Source: Rhizobium album (GTDB lineage Bacteria > Pseudomonadota > Alphaproteobacteria > Rhizobiales > Rhizobiaceae). Taken from it: a DNA stretch of 64,000 nucleotides. Below, in pieces: positions 1-8,508 of this stretch (position 1 is its first letter; each line of letters opens with the position of its first letter). Location: assembly GCF_003122325.1 (NCBI RefSeq), contig NZ_QFBC01000003.1:186001-250000 (forward strand). The letters run 5' to 3'. A program made the position numbers and the translations under genes. The notes beneath the pieces are model-generated. The model was given only the letters and a program-made list of their open reading frames with translations. It searched no databases and was not told the origin of the DNA.

Positions 1-308
1 ACCGTCTTGTCGGCGACGAACAGCCCGTTGGCATCGGCATAAAGATTGACCCGGCCGGTGGCCGCTTCCGAAAACCGCAGGTGATCGCGCGGGATGGCGT
101 CGGCCAGCTGCGCCGCGGCATCGTCTTCCATCAGGTCATCGGGCTCGACGCGGACGGCTATAATACTGGAGAAACCGGAATTTCTTAGCCGGATAATATC
201 CTCGACGCCCAACACATGGCCTTTCGGCAGCCGGCCATCGGCCAGCTTGGCCGCATGCGCAAGCACGGCGCCTTCCGCCTGATCGAGATCGACGGCGCCG
301 AAAATCAT
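1..308 (-). CDS. Molybdopterin-binding / NTP-transferase protein, 5' part only
   Basis: The first 102 codons of a minus-strand gene are visible before the left window edge. The protein opens MIFGAVDLDQAEGAVLAHAA and continues with KLADGRLPKGHVLGVEDI, which resembles the MoeA/MoCF-like N-terminal domain of rhizobial proteins that carry a molybdopterin-binding domain fused to a MobA-like nucleotidyltransferase. Such proteins act in molybdenum cofactor maturation for xanthine or CO dehydrogenase-type hydroxylases. The ATG overlaps the stop of the upstream XdhC gene as ATGA, so translation is coupled. The catalytic part lies outside the window, so the assignment rests on the N-terminal resemblance and on the operon context. 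Confidence 0.6.
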   Translation of the reverse strand, partial: MIFGAVDLDQAEGAVLAHAAKLADGRLPKGHVLGVEDIIRLRNSGFSSIIAVRVEPDDLMEDDAAAQLADAIPRDHLRFSEAATGRVNLYADANGLFVADKT

Positions 309-1012
309 GGCGCCTCGCCGCCGGCGTTCCGCAGATCGCGGCGCCTGAAGGCCTGGATCACCTGCGCCAGGATGGCGACGGCGATTTCCGCCGGGCTTGC
401 CGCGCCGATATCGAGGCCGATGGGCGCGGCGATGCGGCTGAGCGCGATATCGCCGATCCCTGCCTCCTTCAGGCGTTCGATCCGCTTGGCATGCGTCTTG
501 CGGCTGCCGAGCGCGCCGACATAAAAACAGCCGGTGCGCAGCGCCTGCATCAGCGGGAAATCGTCGATCTTCGGATCGTGGGTGACGGCCACCAGCGCCG
601 TATAGGCATCGAGCGGCCTGTCCTTCAGCACATCCTCCGGCCAGTCGGCAACAAGATCGATGCCGGCAAACCGTTCCGGCGTCGCAAAGGCGGTTCGCGG
701 ATCGATAATGGTCAGGTCGAAACCCGCGAGTCTCGCCATGACCGCCAGGGGCTGACTGATATGCACGGCGCCGATGACGACGATACGCGGCGGCGGCAGG
801 TGGACATTGAGAAACAGGCTGCGGCCATCCGCCTCGACCGTGCCGGACTTGCCGGAGCGGAAAGCGGCGGCAGCTGCGGCTTCCAAATCGCCGCCCAACG
901 ACAAGCCTTCGGTGATGACGCGGTCGCTGCCGTCGGTGAGATCGGTGGCCAGGATGACGGCCTTGCGGTCACGCCTGGCGGCGTTGACCGCCTGCAGATG
1001 CTCAAGTTTCAT
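305..1012 (-). CDS. XdhC family protein, C-terminal Rossmann domain
   Basis: 235 aa. XdhC/CoxI-family proteins help insert sulfurated molybdenum cofactor into xanthine dehydrogenase or aerobic CO dehydrogenase-like enzymes. This gene encodes only the C-terminal, NAD-fold half: IVVIGAVHISQPLAVMARL at about residues 76-94, DLTIIDPRTAFATPERF next, and the family signature YVGALGSRKTHAKR at about 163-176. It overlaps the preceding XdhC N-terminal gene (ATGA at 1009-1012) and the following gene (ATGA at 305-308). The cofactor client enzyme is not in the window, so the exact target is unknown. Confidence 0.85.
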   Translation of the reverse strand: MKLEHLQAVNAARRDRKAVILATDLTDGSDRVITEGLSLGGDLEAAAAAAFRSGKSGTVEADGRSLFLNVHLPPPRIVVIGAVHISQPLAVMARLAGFDLTIIDPRTAFATPERFAGIDLVADWPEDVLKDRPLDAYTALVAVTHDPKIDDFPLMQALRTGCFYVGALGSRKTHAKRIERLKEAGIGDIALSRIAAPIGLDIGAASPAEIAVAILAQVIQAFRRRDLRNAGGEAP

Positions 1013-1347
1013 TGGCCAAGCCTTTCGACATAGACGCGGATACGGCCGCCGCAGGAGAGCCCGACACGCCAGGCGGTTTCGTCGGCAACGCCGAATTCCA
1101 GCATCTTCGCCCCGCCCAAGCCGATGATATCGACGGCCTCGGTGATGACGGCGCCTTCGACGCAGCCGCCGGAAACCGAACCGTGGAAATTGCCTTCGCC
1201 ATCGATCACCAGATGGCTGCCGACCGGGCGCGGTGCCGATCCCCAGGTTTCGACGACGGTTGCAATCGCCACGTCGCGGCCCTCGGCCTTCCAGGCCTCG
1301 GCGATCGACAGCGGATCGAGCGTTTCGGGTTCGGTCATGGTCTTCAC
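1009..1347 (-). CDS. XdhC/CoxI family protein, N-terminal domain
   Basis: 112 aa. This is the stand-alone XdhC_CoxI N-terminal domain: ATVVETWGSAPRPVGSHLVI, then the conserved GSVSGGCVEGAV and a C-terminal GLSCGGRIRVYVE. In many XdhC proteins this domain and the Rossmann half form one chain; here they are two genes with an ATGA overlap, which is common in Cox-type clusters and does not look like a frameshift. The ATG also overlaps the CoxE-like stop at 1344-1347. The conserved cysteines (SGGC and LSCGG) fit a role in handling sulfurated molybdenum cofactor; that role is inferred from the family. Confidence 0.85.
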   Translation of the reverse strand: MKTMTEPETLDPLSIAEAWKAEGRDVAIATVVETWGSAPRPVGSHLVIDGEGNFHGSVSGGCVEGAVITEAVDIIGLGGAKMLEFGVADETAWRVGLSCGGRIRVYVERLGQ

Positions 1348-2600
1348 CTTGTCATCTGCTTGAGAAAACGTCGGGGATCGGCATCCCGGCTCCTGCTGCC
1401 GCTGAGCGAGGCCACCAGGTCCGCCAGCGAAGAGAGATTGTGGACGGTGCGGAATTCGTCGACATGCGGCAGCATGGCGCGCACGCCGCGGGCACGCGCC
1501 TCGAAACCCTCGAAGCGCAGCAGCGGATTGAGCCAGATCAGCCGCCGGCAGGAGCGGTGCAGCCGGTCCATTTCGGCGGCAAGCTGCTCGACGCCTTCAC
1601 GCTCCAGGCCATCGGTGATCATCAGCACGACGGCGCCCTGCCCCAGCACCCGCCGCGACCACAGCCGGTTGAACTCGTGCAGCGTCTCGCCGATGCGTGT
1701 GCCGCCCGACCAGTCCCGGACCAGCCGGGCGCATTCGTCGAACGCCTCGTCGGGATCCTTGTGACGCAGCTGGCGCGTGACGTTGGTCAGCCTGGTGCCG
1801 AACAGGAAGGTATGCACCCGGCGCCGACGCTCGGTCAACACATGCAGGAAATGCAGGAAGATGCGGGTGTACTGGCTCATCGAGCCGGAAATGTCGGCCA
1901 AAACCACCAGCGGCGGATGGATCTGCCTGGCTTCGCGGTAACGCGGCAGGACCAGCGCTCCGCCGGTGCGCAGGCTGGCGCGCATCGTCGCCCGCGGATC
2001 GACATGGCGATGGACATGCGAGGTGGCGAAACGGCGCGTCTTCACCATGTCGAGCGGCAGTTCGAGGCGCGACAGCTCCCGTTTGGCGGCAGCCAGCTCC
2101 GCCGCCGACATCTGGGCAAAATCCATGCTGCGCAGCAGTTCGTTGCCGGACATGGTGAAGCGGGCGTCGATCTCGACATCCGGATCGTCCTTGCGCTGCG
2201 GCTCCCGACGTTTTTCGGCAAACAGCGCATCGCTGACGCGTGACGAACCGGGCTTGGCCTTCTGCCGCTCGCTGTGGTCGAGCGCCACCGGCGACATCAT
2301 GGCGATCATCTTCTCGACGAGGTCGCGCGACCGCCAGAACAGGCGGAAAGCCTCGTCGAAGACGGCGAGATCTTCGTGCCGCTTGACGAAGACGCAACAG
2401 AGGGCGGCATGGAACTCGTCGCGGGAGCCGATGCCGATCGCTTCCACCGCCGCAATCGCATCGGTGATGGCACCCGGTCCGATCTTGAGGCCGGCCTTGC
2501 GCAGCGCCCTGCCGAAGAAGACGATGTTGTCGGCCAGCCGGCCATCGCCGACCGGGATGGGCGGGACGATCACACCGTCTGTTGCCGCTCCCGTCATCAA
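1344..2600 (-). CDS. CoxE-like VWA domain protein
   Basis: 418 aa. VWA-domain proteins of the CoxE family work with a MoxR/CoxD AAA+ ATPase in assembling the active site of CO dehydrogenase-like molybdenum enzymes. The C-terminal half carries the MIDAS motif in VVLADISGSMSQYTR (about residue 230), followed by THEFNRLWSRR-like and VVLMITDGLERE segments typical of the fold. The N-terminal half begins VGDGRLADNIVFFGRALRKA, as in CoxE proteins. It starts 4 nt after the MoxR stop and overlaps the XdhC N-terminal gene. Cytoplasmic; no signal peptide or membrane segment is visible. Confidence 0.88.
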   Translation of the reverse strand: MMTGAATDGVIVPPIPVGDGRLADNIVFFGRALRKAGLKIGPGAITDAIAAVEAIGIGSRDEFHAALCCVFVKRHEDLAVFDEAFRLFWRSRDLVEKMIAMMSPVALDHSERQKAKPGSSRVSDALFAEKRREPQRKDDPDVEIDARFTMSGNELLRSMDFAQMSAAELAAAKRELSRLELPLDMVKTRRFATSHVHRHVDPRATMRASLRTGGALVLPRYREARQIHPPLVVLADISGSMSQYTRIFLHFLHVLTERRRRVHTFLFGTRLTNVTRQLRHKDPDEAFDECARLVRDWSGGTRIGETLHEFNRLWSRRVLGQGAVVLMITDGLEREGVEQLAAEMDRLHRSCRRLIWLNPLLRFEGFEARARGVRAMLPHVDEFRTVHNLSSLADLVASLSGSRSRDADPRRFLKQMTR

Positions 2601-2604
2601 CCGT

Positions 2605-3534
2605 CTACCCCGTGGCCAGCATCTCGGCCTTGACCTCTGCCAGCACCTTGGCGCCCTCGCCGCCCTGGATGCGGGCGATGTCGTCCTGGTATTTCAACAG
2701 GGCGCCGAGCGTATCGGAGATGGTCTCGGGATCGAGCGCCATCCGGTCGAGTTCGGTCAGCGCCGTCGCCCAGTCGATGGTTTCGGCGACACCGGGATTC
2801 TTGAACAGGTCGAGGGTGCGCAGCTTCTGCACATAGGCGACGATCTGGCGCGACAGCAGGTCGTTGCAGCCTGGCGCCTTGCGCCGGATGATCTCCAGTT
2901 CCTGTGCCGCCTGCGGATAATCGACCCAGTGATACAGACAGCGCCGCTTCAGCGCATCGTGGATTTCGCGGGTGCGGTTGGTGGTGATGATGACGATCGG
3001 CGGTTCGGCGGCACGGATGGTGCCGAGTTCGGGGATAGTCACCTGGAAATCGGAGAGGATTTCCAGGAGGAACGCCTCGAAGGCCTCGTCGGTGCGGTCG
3101 AGCTCGTCAATAAGGAAGACCGGCGCACGACCTTCGACCGCAGACAGTGCCTGCAGCACCGGCCGGCGGATGAGGTAACGCTCGGAGAAGATGTCCGCTT
3201 CCATCCGGTCGCGATCGGTCAGGCCTGCGGCTTCCGACAGGCGAATTTCCAGCATCTGCGCCGGATAGTTCCACTCGTACACGGCGGAGGCGACGTCGAG
3301 GCCTTCATAACATTGCAGCCGGATAAGCGGACGTCCGAACGCCTTCGACAGAACTTTGGCGATCTCGGTCTTGCCGACGCCTGCCTCGCCTTCGAGGAAC
3401 AGCGGCCGCTGCATCTTCAGCGCCAGGAACAACACGGTCGCCAGCGAGCGGCCCGCGAGATAATCATGCGCCGCCAGCATCTCCAGCGTCTCGTCGATCG
3501 AGCCCGGCAGGGCGCGCGCAGTGTGATCCGTCAT
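2605..3534 (-). CDS. MoxR family AAA+ ATPase (CoxD-like)
   Basis: 309 aa. MoxR ATPases act as chaperones with VWA partners during metal-cofactor enzyme maturation. Walker A is GEAGVGKTEIAKVL (about residues 53-66), Walker B is APVFLIDELDRTDEAFEAFL (about 137-156), and sensor 1 follows in IVIITTNRTREI. The gene is the first member seen of the five-gene minus-strand cluster with CoxE, split XdhC and the molybdopterin-binding protein, so a CoxD-like role is likely. ATG at 3534; the 25 nt to the flavin reductase stop upstream may allow co-transcription. Confidence 0.9.
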   Translation of the reverse strand: MTDHTARALPGSIDETLEMLAAHDYLAGRSLATVLFLALKMQRPLFLEGEAGVGKTEIAKVLSKAFGRPLIRLQCYEGLDVASAVYEWNYPAQMLEIRLSEAAGLTDRDRMEADIFSERYLIRRPVLQALSAVEGRAPVFLIDELDRTDEAFEAFLLEILSDFQVTIPELGTIRAAEPPIVIITTNRTREIHDALKRRCLYHWVDYPQAAQELEIIRRKAPGCNDLLSRQIVAYVQKLRTLDLFKNPGVAETIDWATALTELDRMALDPETISDTLGALLKYQDDIARIQGGEGAKVLAEVKAEMLATG

Positions 3535-3559
3535 GTCGTCTCCAATCCCTCAGCCGAGC

Positions 3560-4051
3560 TTATAACGCCCTATAGCCCCGGTCCAGATAGATGAGCGAAG
3601 GTTTGCGCGGGCCGAAATGAATGGCTTCGACCTGGCCGAAAAGCACCGCATGCGTCGACATGCGCTTCATCTCGGTCACACGGCAATCGAAAGCGACGGC
3701 TGCATCGGAAAGCACCGGCGCACCCGTCGCCATCACCTGCCATTCGGCCAGCGCAAAACGCGCCTCGCCGTCCATGGCCGGGCGGCCGGCAAAGGCATCC
3801 GCCAGCACTTGCTGGTCGGCATGCAGGCTGTTCAGCGCAAAAACGCCGCTTGAAAAGAAGATCTCGTTGTTCGGATTGCTGCCGTTGAGGCAGACGAGAA
3901 CGCTGGCGGGATTGTCGGATACCGAGCAGGCGGCGGTGATCGTCACGCCGCGACGGGCCTCTCCCAGCGCCGTGGTCACGATCTGCACATGTCCCGCATA
4001 TCGGCTCATGGCGTCGCGATAGAGCGCCGGATCGAAAATTTCTTCACGCAA
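3560..4051 (-). CDS. Flavin reductase-like domain protein
   Basis: 163 aa, the usual length for single-domain NAD(P)H:flavin oxidoreductases of the HpaC/RutF type, which supply reduced FMN or FAD to partner monooxygenases. Typical segments are HVQIVTTALGEARRGVTITA, the SDNPASVLVCLNGSNPNNEI FMN-binding region, and the C-terminal FGQVEAIHFGPRKPSLIYLD. No monooxygenase partner is visible next to it; the gene lies just upstream of the MoxR/XdhC cluster on the same strand, so its product could serve another pathway. Divergent from the binding-protein gene at 4243. Confidence 0.82.
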   Translation of the reverse strand: MREEIFDPALYRDAMSRYAGHVQIVTTALGEARRGVTITAACSVSDNPASVLVCLNGSNPNNEIFFSSGVFALNSLHADQQVLADAFAGRPAMDGEARFALAEWQVMATGAPVLSDAAVAFDCRVTEMKRMSTHAVLFGQVEAIHFGPRKPSLIYLDRGYRAL

Positions 4052-4242
4052 CGATGTTGGTCTCCCTGCCCGGCGGCTGCCGTCTTTCCGACATATGGAT
4101 TCGCAATCCCTGTTTTTCCATGCTCCGGCATGAACTCAAGTCCCGCCGGGACGAAATCCCGCCTTTTTCTTTGACGGCGGAGTTTCGACCGATCATAAGA
4201 AGACTGCGTGCCACGACGGCACGGGGCGGGATTTCGGGTTTC

Positions 4243-5325
4243 ATGCGTTTTTCAGGCTATCTGCCGTTCACCATCGCTTTTTCGCTGCTTGCCGGCACCG
4301 CGCAGGCCGCCGGCCTGTCCATCGGCGTCGTTGCGCCGACAGAGGGCAATTTTGCGCTGCTCGGCAAGCAGATCTTCGACGGCGCCGCCGCAAGAATCGC
4401 CGCCGATGGCAATACGGCCGTGCCGATCGCCGAAAATTGCGAGCCGGACAGCGGTGCGGCGATCGCCAGGCAGATCGTCGATGCCAAGGTGGTCGCCGCC
4501 GTCGGTTTCCTGTGCAGCGAGACGCTGGAAGGCGCCCTGCCGGCTCTCAAGGAAGCGCAGGTTCCCGTCGTCACCGTGTCGGTGCGCGCCACCATCCTTA
4601 TGGAAGACGCGCTGACGGCCGGATGGCCGCTCTATCGCCTGGCGCCGGCGGACGGATCGGAAGCACGGCGGATCATCGATTTCATTCTCAGCGACTGGGC
4701 GAGCCAGCCGATCGCACTGGTCGAGGACGGCACGATCCACGGCCGTGAACTGACCGAGGCGGTCCGCAACGCGCTCGAGGAAAAAGGGTTGAAACCGGTG
4801 TTCACCGATACCTACCGGCCCGGCCAGGACCAGCAGTTGGCGCTGGTGCGCCGGCTGGAGAAAGCCGGCGCCACCCAGGTCTTCATCGGCGGCGACCGTG
4901 CCGATGCCGCCGTGATCGCCCGCGACGCGACGCAGGAAAACATCAAGCTGACCCTGCTCGGCGGCGACGCCCTGAACGCCGCAAACCAGCCCGTGCCACT
5001 GAAGGACGGCGTCCGCGCCGTCGTGCTGCCGGATCATGCCGCCGATCCCGCCAATGCCGCACTGGTGAAGGCATTCCGCGCCAGTACCGTGGAGCCGGAA
5101 GGTTATGTGCTGCCGGCCTATGCGGCGGCGGGGATCGTCGGGGAAGCGGCCAGCATCGCCGCCAACGAGAACAAGCCGATCATCGAAGCGTTGCAGATGC
5201 GGGCCTTCGAAACGGTGCTTGGACCGGTGCGCTTCACCGATACGCATGAACTGACCGAAAATCCCTACCAGGTGCTCGAATGGCGGGGCAATGCCTTCGC
5301 GACACCGACACCGCCAACGGAATGA
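4243..5325 (+). CDS. ABC transporter periplasmic substrate-binding protein (branched-chain amino acid type)
   Basis: 360 aa from the ATG at 4243, which puts a clear signal peptide at the start (MRFSGYLPFTIAFSLLAG, cleavage near AQA-AG). The mature part begins LSIGVVAPTEGNFALLGKQI and continues with the Leu/Ile/Val-binding fold (Peripla_BP_6): GAAARIAADGNTAVPIAENC, FLCSETLEGALPALKEAQVP and VFIGGDRADAAVIARDA. It binds a small ligand in the periplasm, but the permease and ATPase genes are not adjacent, so the substrate is unknown and a stand-alone role is possible. An in-frame extension reaches 4054, but it would bury the signal peptide. Confidence 0.82.
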   Translation: MRFSGYLPFTIAFSLLAGTAQAAGLSIGVVAPTEGNFALLGKQIFDGAAARIAADGNTAVPIAENCEPDSGAAIARQIVDAKVVAAVGFLCSETLEGALPALKEAQVPVVTVSVRATILMEDALTAGWPLYRLAPADGSEARRIIDFILSDWASQPIALVEDGTIHGRELTEAVRNALEEKGLKPVFTDTYRPGQDQQLALVRRLEKAGATQVFIGGDRADAAVIARDATQENIKLTLLGGDALNAANQPVPLKDGVRAVVLPDHAADPANAALVKAFRASTVEPEGYVLPAYAAAGIVGEAASIAANENKPIIEALQMRAFETVLGPVRFTDTHELTENPYQVLEWRGNAFATPTPPTE

Positions 5326-5427
5326 ACGGCAGGCCTTCCAAACTCCGGACAAATGGAGCGGGTCTTGTTGTTCCTCCGCGCCTGCGGTGCTAACAACCGG
5401 CTTCATCGCCACCGACGGAGTACCTCC

Positions 5428-6105
5428 ATGACCCTGCCCATCCGTATCGCCCCCTCGATTCTCGCCGCCGATTTTGCCCGACTGGGACAGGAAGTGCGCG
5501 ATGTGACGGAAGCCGGCGCCGACTGGATCCATCTCGATGTCATGGACGGGCATTTCGTGCCGAACATCTCCTTCGGCCCCGACGTCATCAAGTCGCTGCG
5601 CTCCTATTCCAAGGCGCTGTTCGATTGCCACCTGATGATCGCCCCCGCCGATCCTTATCTCGAAGCCTTTGCCAAGGCCGGCTGCGATTCGATCACCGTG
5701 CATGCGGAAGCCGGCGTACACCTGCACCGCTCGCTGCAGACGATCCGCAGCCTCGGCAAGCGCACCGGCGTAACGCTCAACCCGTCCACACCGCTCTCGG
5801 TGCTGGAAAACGTGCTGGACGATGTCGACCTGATCCTCATCATGAGCGTCAATCCGGGTTTCGGCGGCCAGAAATTCATTCCGGCGATGGCCGACAAGAT
5901 CCGCGCCGCCAAGGCGATGATCAGCGACCGGCCGATCGAACTGGAGGTCGACGGCGGCGTGACGACCGAGACGGCACCGGCAATCATTGCCGCGGGTGCC
6001 AACGTGCTGGTGGCCGGCTCGGCCATCTTCAAGGGCGCCGGCGTTGACGATTACCGCAAAACCATCGACGCTCTGCGGCAGAAAGCCGAAGGAGGCCGCG
6101 GGTGA
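5428..6105 (+). CDS. rpe: Ribulose-phosphate 3-epimerase
   Basis: 225 aa. Interconverts D-ribulose 5-phosphate and D-xylulose 5-phosphate in the pentose phosphate and Calvin pathways. Family motifs are complete: [18 protein letters not shown] at the start, [19 protein letters not shown] (metal and substrate site), [32 protein letters not shown] and [11 protein letters not shown] near the end. The start at 5428 follows a GGAG at 5417-5420; an in-frame upstream extension of 25 codons adds nothing conserved. The following membrane-protein gene begins 34 nt later. Confidence 0.95.
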   Translation: MTLPIRIAPSILAADFARLGQEVRDVTEAGADWIHLDVMDGHFVPNISFGPDVIKSLRSYSKALFDCHLMIAPADPYLEAFAKAGCDSITVHAEAGVHLHRSLQTIRSLGKRTGVTLNPSTPLSVLENVLDDVDLILIMSVNPGFGGQKFIPAMADKIRAAKAMISDRPIELEVDGGVTTETAPAIIAAGANVLVAGSAIFKGAGVDDYRKTIDALRQKAEGGRG

Positions 6106-6139
6106 AAGGAATATTTAGGATCGCCGTGCCGGTGCGGCC

Positions 6140-6688
6140 ATGACGACGCTGTCGGCTGCCGCGGCAGGCGTTCCCTCAACCCCGGCACAGGCAAGCCGGC
6201 TGCGCCAGCGGATAGCCTCGGCGCGCCCGCCCCTGCCCGGCCTGCTGGTCGGCGCCGTCGCCTGGGGCCTGCTGATGGCCGCCGCCGCCCTTCTCGGCCT
6301 CTACCTGCGCTTTCGGCTGCAGACGGCGCATCTGCAGGAATTGATGCTGCTCTATTTCGCCGGCGGCCTGCTCGCCTGGCTCGTTGCCGTTCCTGTCGGC
6401 CGCTTCCTTGCCTTCCGCCGTTCGCCCGAAACGCGGTTCGCCGCTTTTTTCCTGACGCTGACCTGTGCCACCATCCTGGCGACGGCCTTCCTGTTTGCGA
6501 TGCAATACCGGCTTTTCTATTCGCAGTGGCATCAGCCCTTCGGCACCCGCATCTGGGTGCTGCAGTTCCTCTTTACCTCGGCTTCCGCCACTTATCAGTT
6601 CCTGGTGCTCGGCATCCGCCTCTATCTGCCGCTCGGCCTCGTCTTCCTGATCGCCGCAAGCGTCTTTCTCGCACGCCGCATGCGTTGA
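6140..6688 (+). CDS. Putative four-helix membrane protein, function unknown
   Basis: 182 aa. I do not recognise a named family. After a 35-residue cytoplasmic lead there are about four hydrophobic segments: LLVGAVAWGLLMAAAALLGL (about 36-55), LMLLYFAGGLLAWLVAVPVG (about 69-88), FAAFFLTLTCATILATAFLF (about 101-120) and a C-terminal pair around FLVLGIRLYLPLGLVFLIAA. The protein ends with the basic LARRMR. It sits between rpe and purB on the same strand and may be co-transcribed with them, but nothing in the sequence ties it to sugar phosphates or purines. Confidence 0.7.
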   Translation: MTTLSAAAAGVPSTPAQASRLRQRIASARPPLPGLLVGAVAWGLLMAAAALLGLYLRFRLQTAHLQELMLLYFAGGLLAWLVAVPVGRFLAFRRSPETRFAAFFLTLTCATILATAFLFAMQYRLFYSQWHQPFGTRIWVLQFLFTSASATYQFLVLGIRLYLPLGLVFLIAASVFLARRMR

Positions 6689-6749
6689 GATTATCGGCCG
6701 GGTTTGCTAAAGCGACCGCAACTGCCGCTCCAGACGAAAGCGATATCCC

Positions 6750-8057
6750 ATGATCCCCCGTTATTCCCGTCCAGAAATGGTCGCCATCTGGTCACCCGAA
6801 ACCAAGTTCCGCATCTGGTTCGAAATCGAGGCGCATGCCTGCGACGCCCTTGCCGATATCGGCGTCATCCCGAAATCGGCCGCCGCGACCATTTGGGAAA
6901 AGGGCGGCGCGGCCAACTTCGACGTCGACCGCATCGATGAGATCGAGGCTGTCACCAAGCACGACGTCATCGCCTTCCTGACGCACCTCGCCGAATTCGT
7001 CGGCCCGGACAGTCGTTTCATCCACCAGGGCATGACCTCCTCCGACGTGCTCGACACCACCTTCAACATCCAGCTCGTCCGCGCTGCCGATATCCTGCTC
7101 GCCGGCATGGACCGTGTGCTTGCGGCGCTGAAGAGCCGCGCCTTCGAGCACAAGGACACCATCCGCATCGGCCGCAGCCACGGCATCCATGCCGAACCGA
7201 CGACGATGGGCCTGACGCTCGCCCGCTTCTATGCCGAGATGAACCGCAACCGCGAACGCCTCGTCGCCGCCCGCGCCGAAGTGGCGACCGGCGCCGTCTC
7301 CGGCGCTGTCGGCACCTTCGCCAACATCGATCCGCGGGTCGAGGAACATGTCTGCGAAAAGCTCGGTCTCATTCCGGAGCCGGTCTCGACGCAGGTCATC
7401 CCGCGTGACCGCCATGCGATGTTCTTCGCCACGCTCGGCGTCATCGCCTCGTCGATCGAGAACGTCGCCGTCGAAATCCGCCACATGCAGCGCACCGAGG
7501 TGCTGGAGGCAGAAGAGTTCTTCTCGCCCGGCCAGAAGGGTTCGTCGGCCATGCCGCACAAGCGTAACCCGGTGCTGACCGAAAACCTTACCGGCCTCGC
7601 GCGCCTCGTGCGCATGTCGGTGGTGCCGGCGATGGAAAACGTCGCCCTGTGGCACGAACGCGACATCAGCCATTCGAGCGTCGAGCGCGCCATCGGACCC
7701 GACACGACGATCACGCTGGACTTCGCGCTCAACCGGCTTGCCGGCGTCGTCGAGAAGCTGGTGATCTATCCGGACAACATGCTGAAGAACCTCAACAAGT
7801 TCCGTGGCCTCGTGCATTCGCAGCGCGTGCTGCTGGCCCTCACCCAGGCCGGCGTCTCGCGTGAGGATGCCTATCGCCTGGTGCAGCGCAACGCCATGAA
7901 GGTCTGGGAACAGGGCAAGGACTTCCTGGAAGAGCTTCTCGCCGACCAGGAAGTGCGGGCCGCCCTTTCCGAAGCCGATATCCGCGAAAAATTCGACCTC
8001 GGCTACCATACCAAGCATGTCGACACGATCTTCCGCCGGGTGTTCGGCACCGTTTGA
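6750..8057 (+). CDS. purB: Adenylosuccinate lyase
   Basis: 435 aa. Catalyses two purine-pathway steps: SAICAR to AICAR plus fumarate, and adenylosuccinate to AMP plus fumarate. The fumarase/aspartase superfamily signature GQKGSSAMPHKRNPVLTENL is intact at about residues 263-282, with GMTSSDVLDTTFNIQLVRAA and GRSHGIHAEPTTMGLTLARF carrying the other active-site regions. Start ATG at 6750 gives the canonical MIPRYSRPEMVAIWS. It is the first of five purine-synthesis genes in the window. A structured hairpin follows the stop at 8088-8120. Confidence 0.97.
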   Translation: MIPRYSRPEMVAIWSPETKFRIWFEIEAHACDALADIGVIPKSAAATIWEKGGAANFDVDRIDEIEAVTKHDVIAFLTHLAEFVGPDSRFIHQGMTSSDVLDTTFNIQLVRAADILLAGMDRVLAALKSRAFEHKDTIRIGRSHGIHAEPTTMGLTLARFYAEMNRNRERLVAARAEVATGAVSGAVGTFANIDPRVEEHVCEKLGLIPEPVSTQVIPRDRHAMFFATLGVIASSIENVAVEIRHMQRTEVLEAEEFFSPGQKGSSAMPHKRNPVLTENLTGLARLVRMSVVPAMENVALWHERDISHSSVERAIGPDTTITLDFALNRLAGVVEKLVIYPDNMLKNLNKFRGLVHSQRVLLALTQAGVSREDAYRLVQRNAMKVWEQGKDFLEELLADQEVRAALSEADIREKFDLGYHTKHVDTIFRRVFGTV

Positions 8058-8181
8058 TCGGCTGCCGACGGCAATCGAAAAAAACATGCCGGCGGCAGTG
8101 CCGAAGCGCACTTCGCCGGCGTGAGACTCTGTATTAGACTGCCTGCCGTGCGCTGTCGCACGTATCCCAGGGAGTCTAAGC

Positions 8182-8427
8182 ATGAGGTTTCCTAAAATCC
8201 TGTTCCTTGCCGCAATATTTTCTTCGTCCTTTGCCGGGCTCGCCGCGGCGCAAACGCCGCAATCGATCCTGGAACTGCTCAAGTCCGGTTACGACATCAT
8301 CAACGTGGCACCGATCTCGGAAAGCTATGCGGTTTTCCTCGAAAAGGACGACGCCGTGGTGATCTGCCAGATGGGGTTCAATTCCGGCGCCTTTTCCACC
8401 GACAAATGTTACCCGCTGACCAAGTGA
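8182..8427 (+). CDS. Small exported protein of unknown function
   Basis: 81 aa. Signal peptide at residues 1-24 (MRFPKILFLAAIFSSSFAGL, cleavage near AAA-QTPQ), then a short mature domain: SILELLKSGYDIINVAPISE and VFLEKDDAVVICQMGFNSGA with two cysteines that could form a disulfide in the periplasm. A GGGAG Shine-Dalgarno precedes the ATG (cagggagtctaagcATG). I recognise no family; small proteins of this shape are common near purB in rhizobia, but I cannot confirm that here. Monocistronic or first of a unit with the hydrolase at 8509. Confidence 0.7.
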   Translation: MRFPKILFLAAIFSSSFAGLAAAQTPQSILELLKSGYDIINVAPISESYAVFLEKDDAVVICQMGFNSGAFSTDKCYPLTK

Positions 8428-8508
8428 CCCCGGTCCGGAGTGGCGATGGTGCCTGCAGCGCCATCGTTTCCCCTTGACACGGCAACCGCGCAACCGCACA
8501 TCACAGCC

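Noticed and set aside
305-1347. Possible frameshift splitting an XdhC gene
   Set aside because: The two halves have their own start and an ATGA overlap and match the normal split arrangement of Cox-type clusters.
4252-5727. 491-codon minus-strand frame
   Set aside because: Antisense to the binding-protein gene and rpe, both with clear family motifs.
8088-8120. Hairpin after purB with an A tract on its left side
   Set aside because: It would terminate only minus-strand transcripts, and there is no minus-strand gene to serve; left unassigned.
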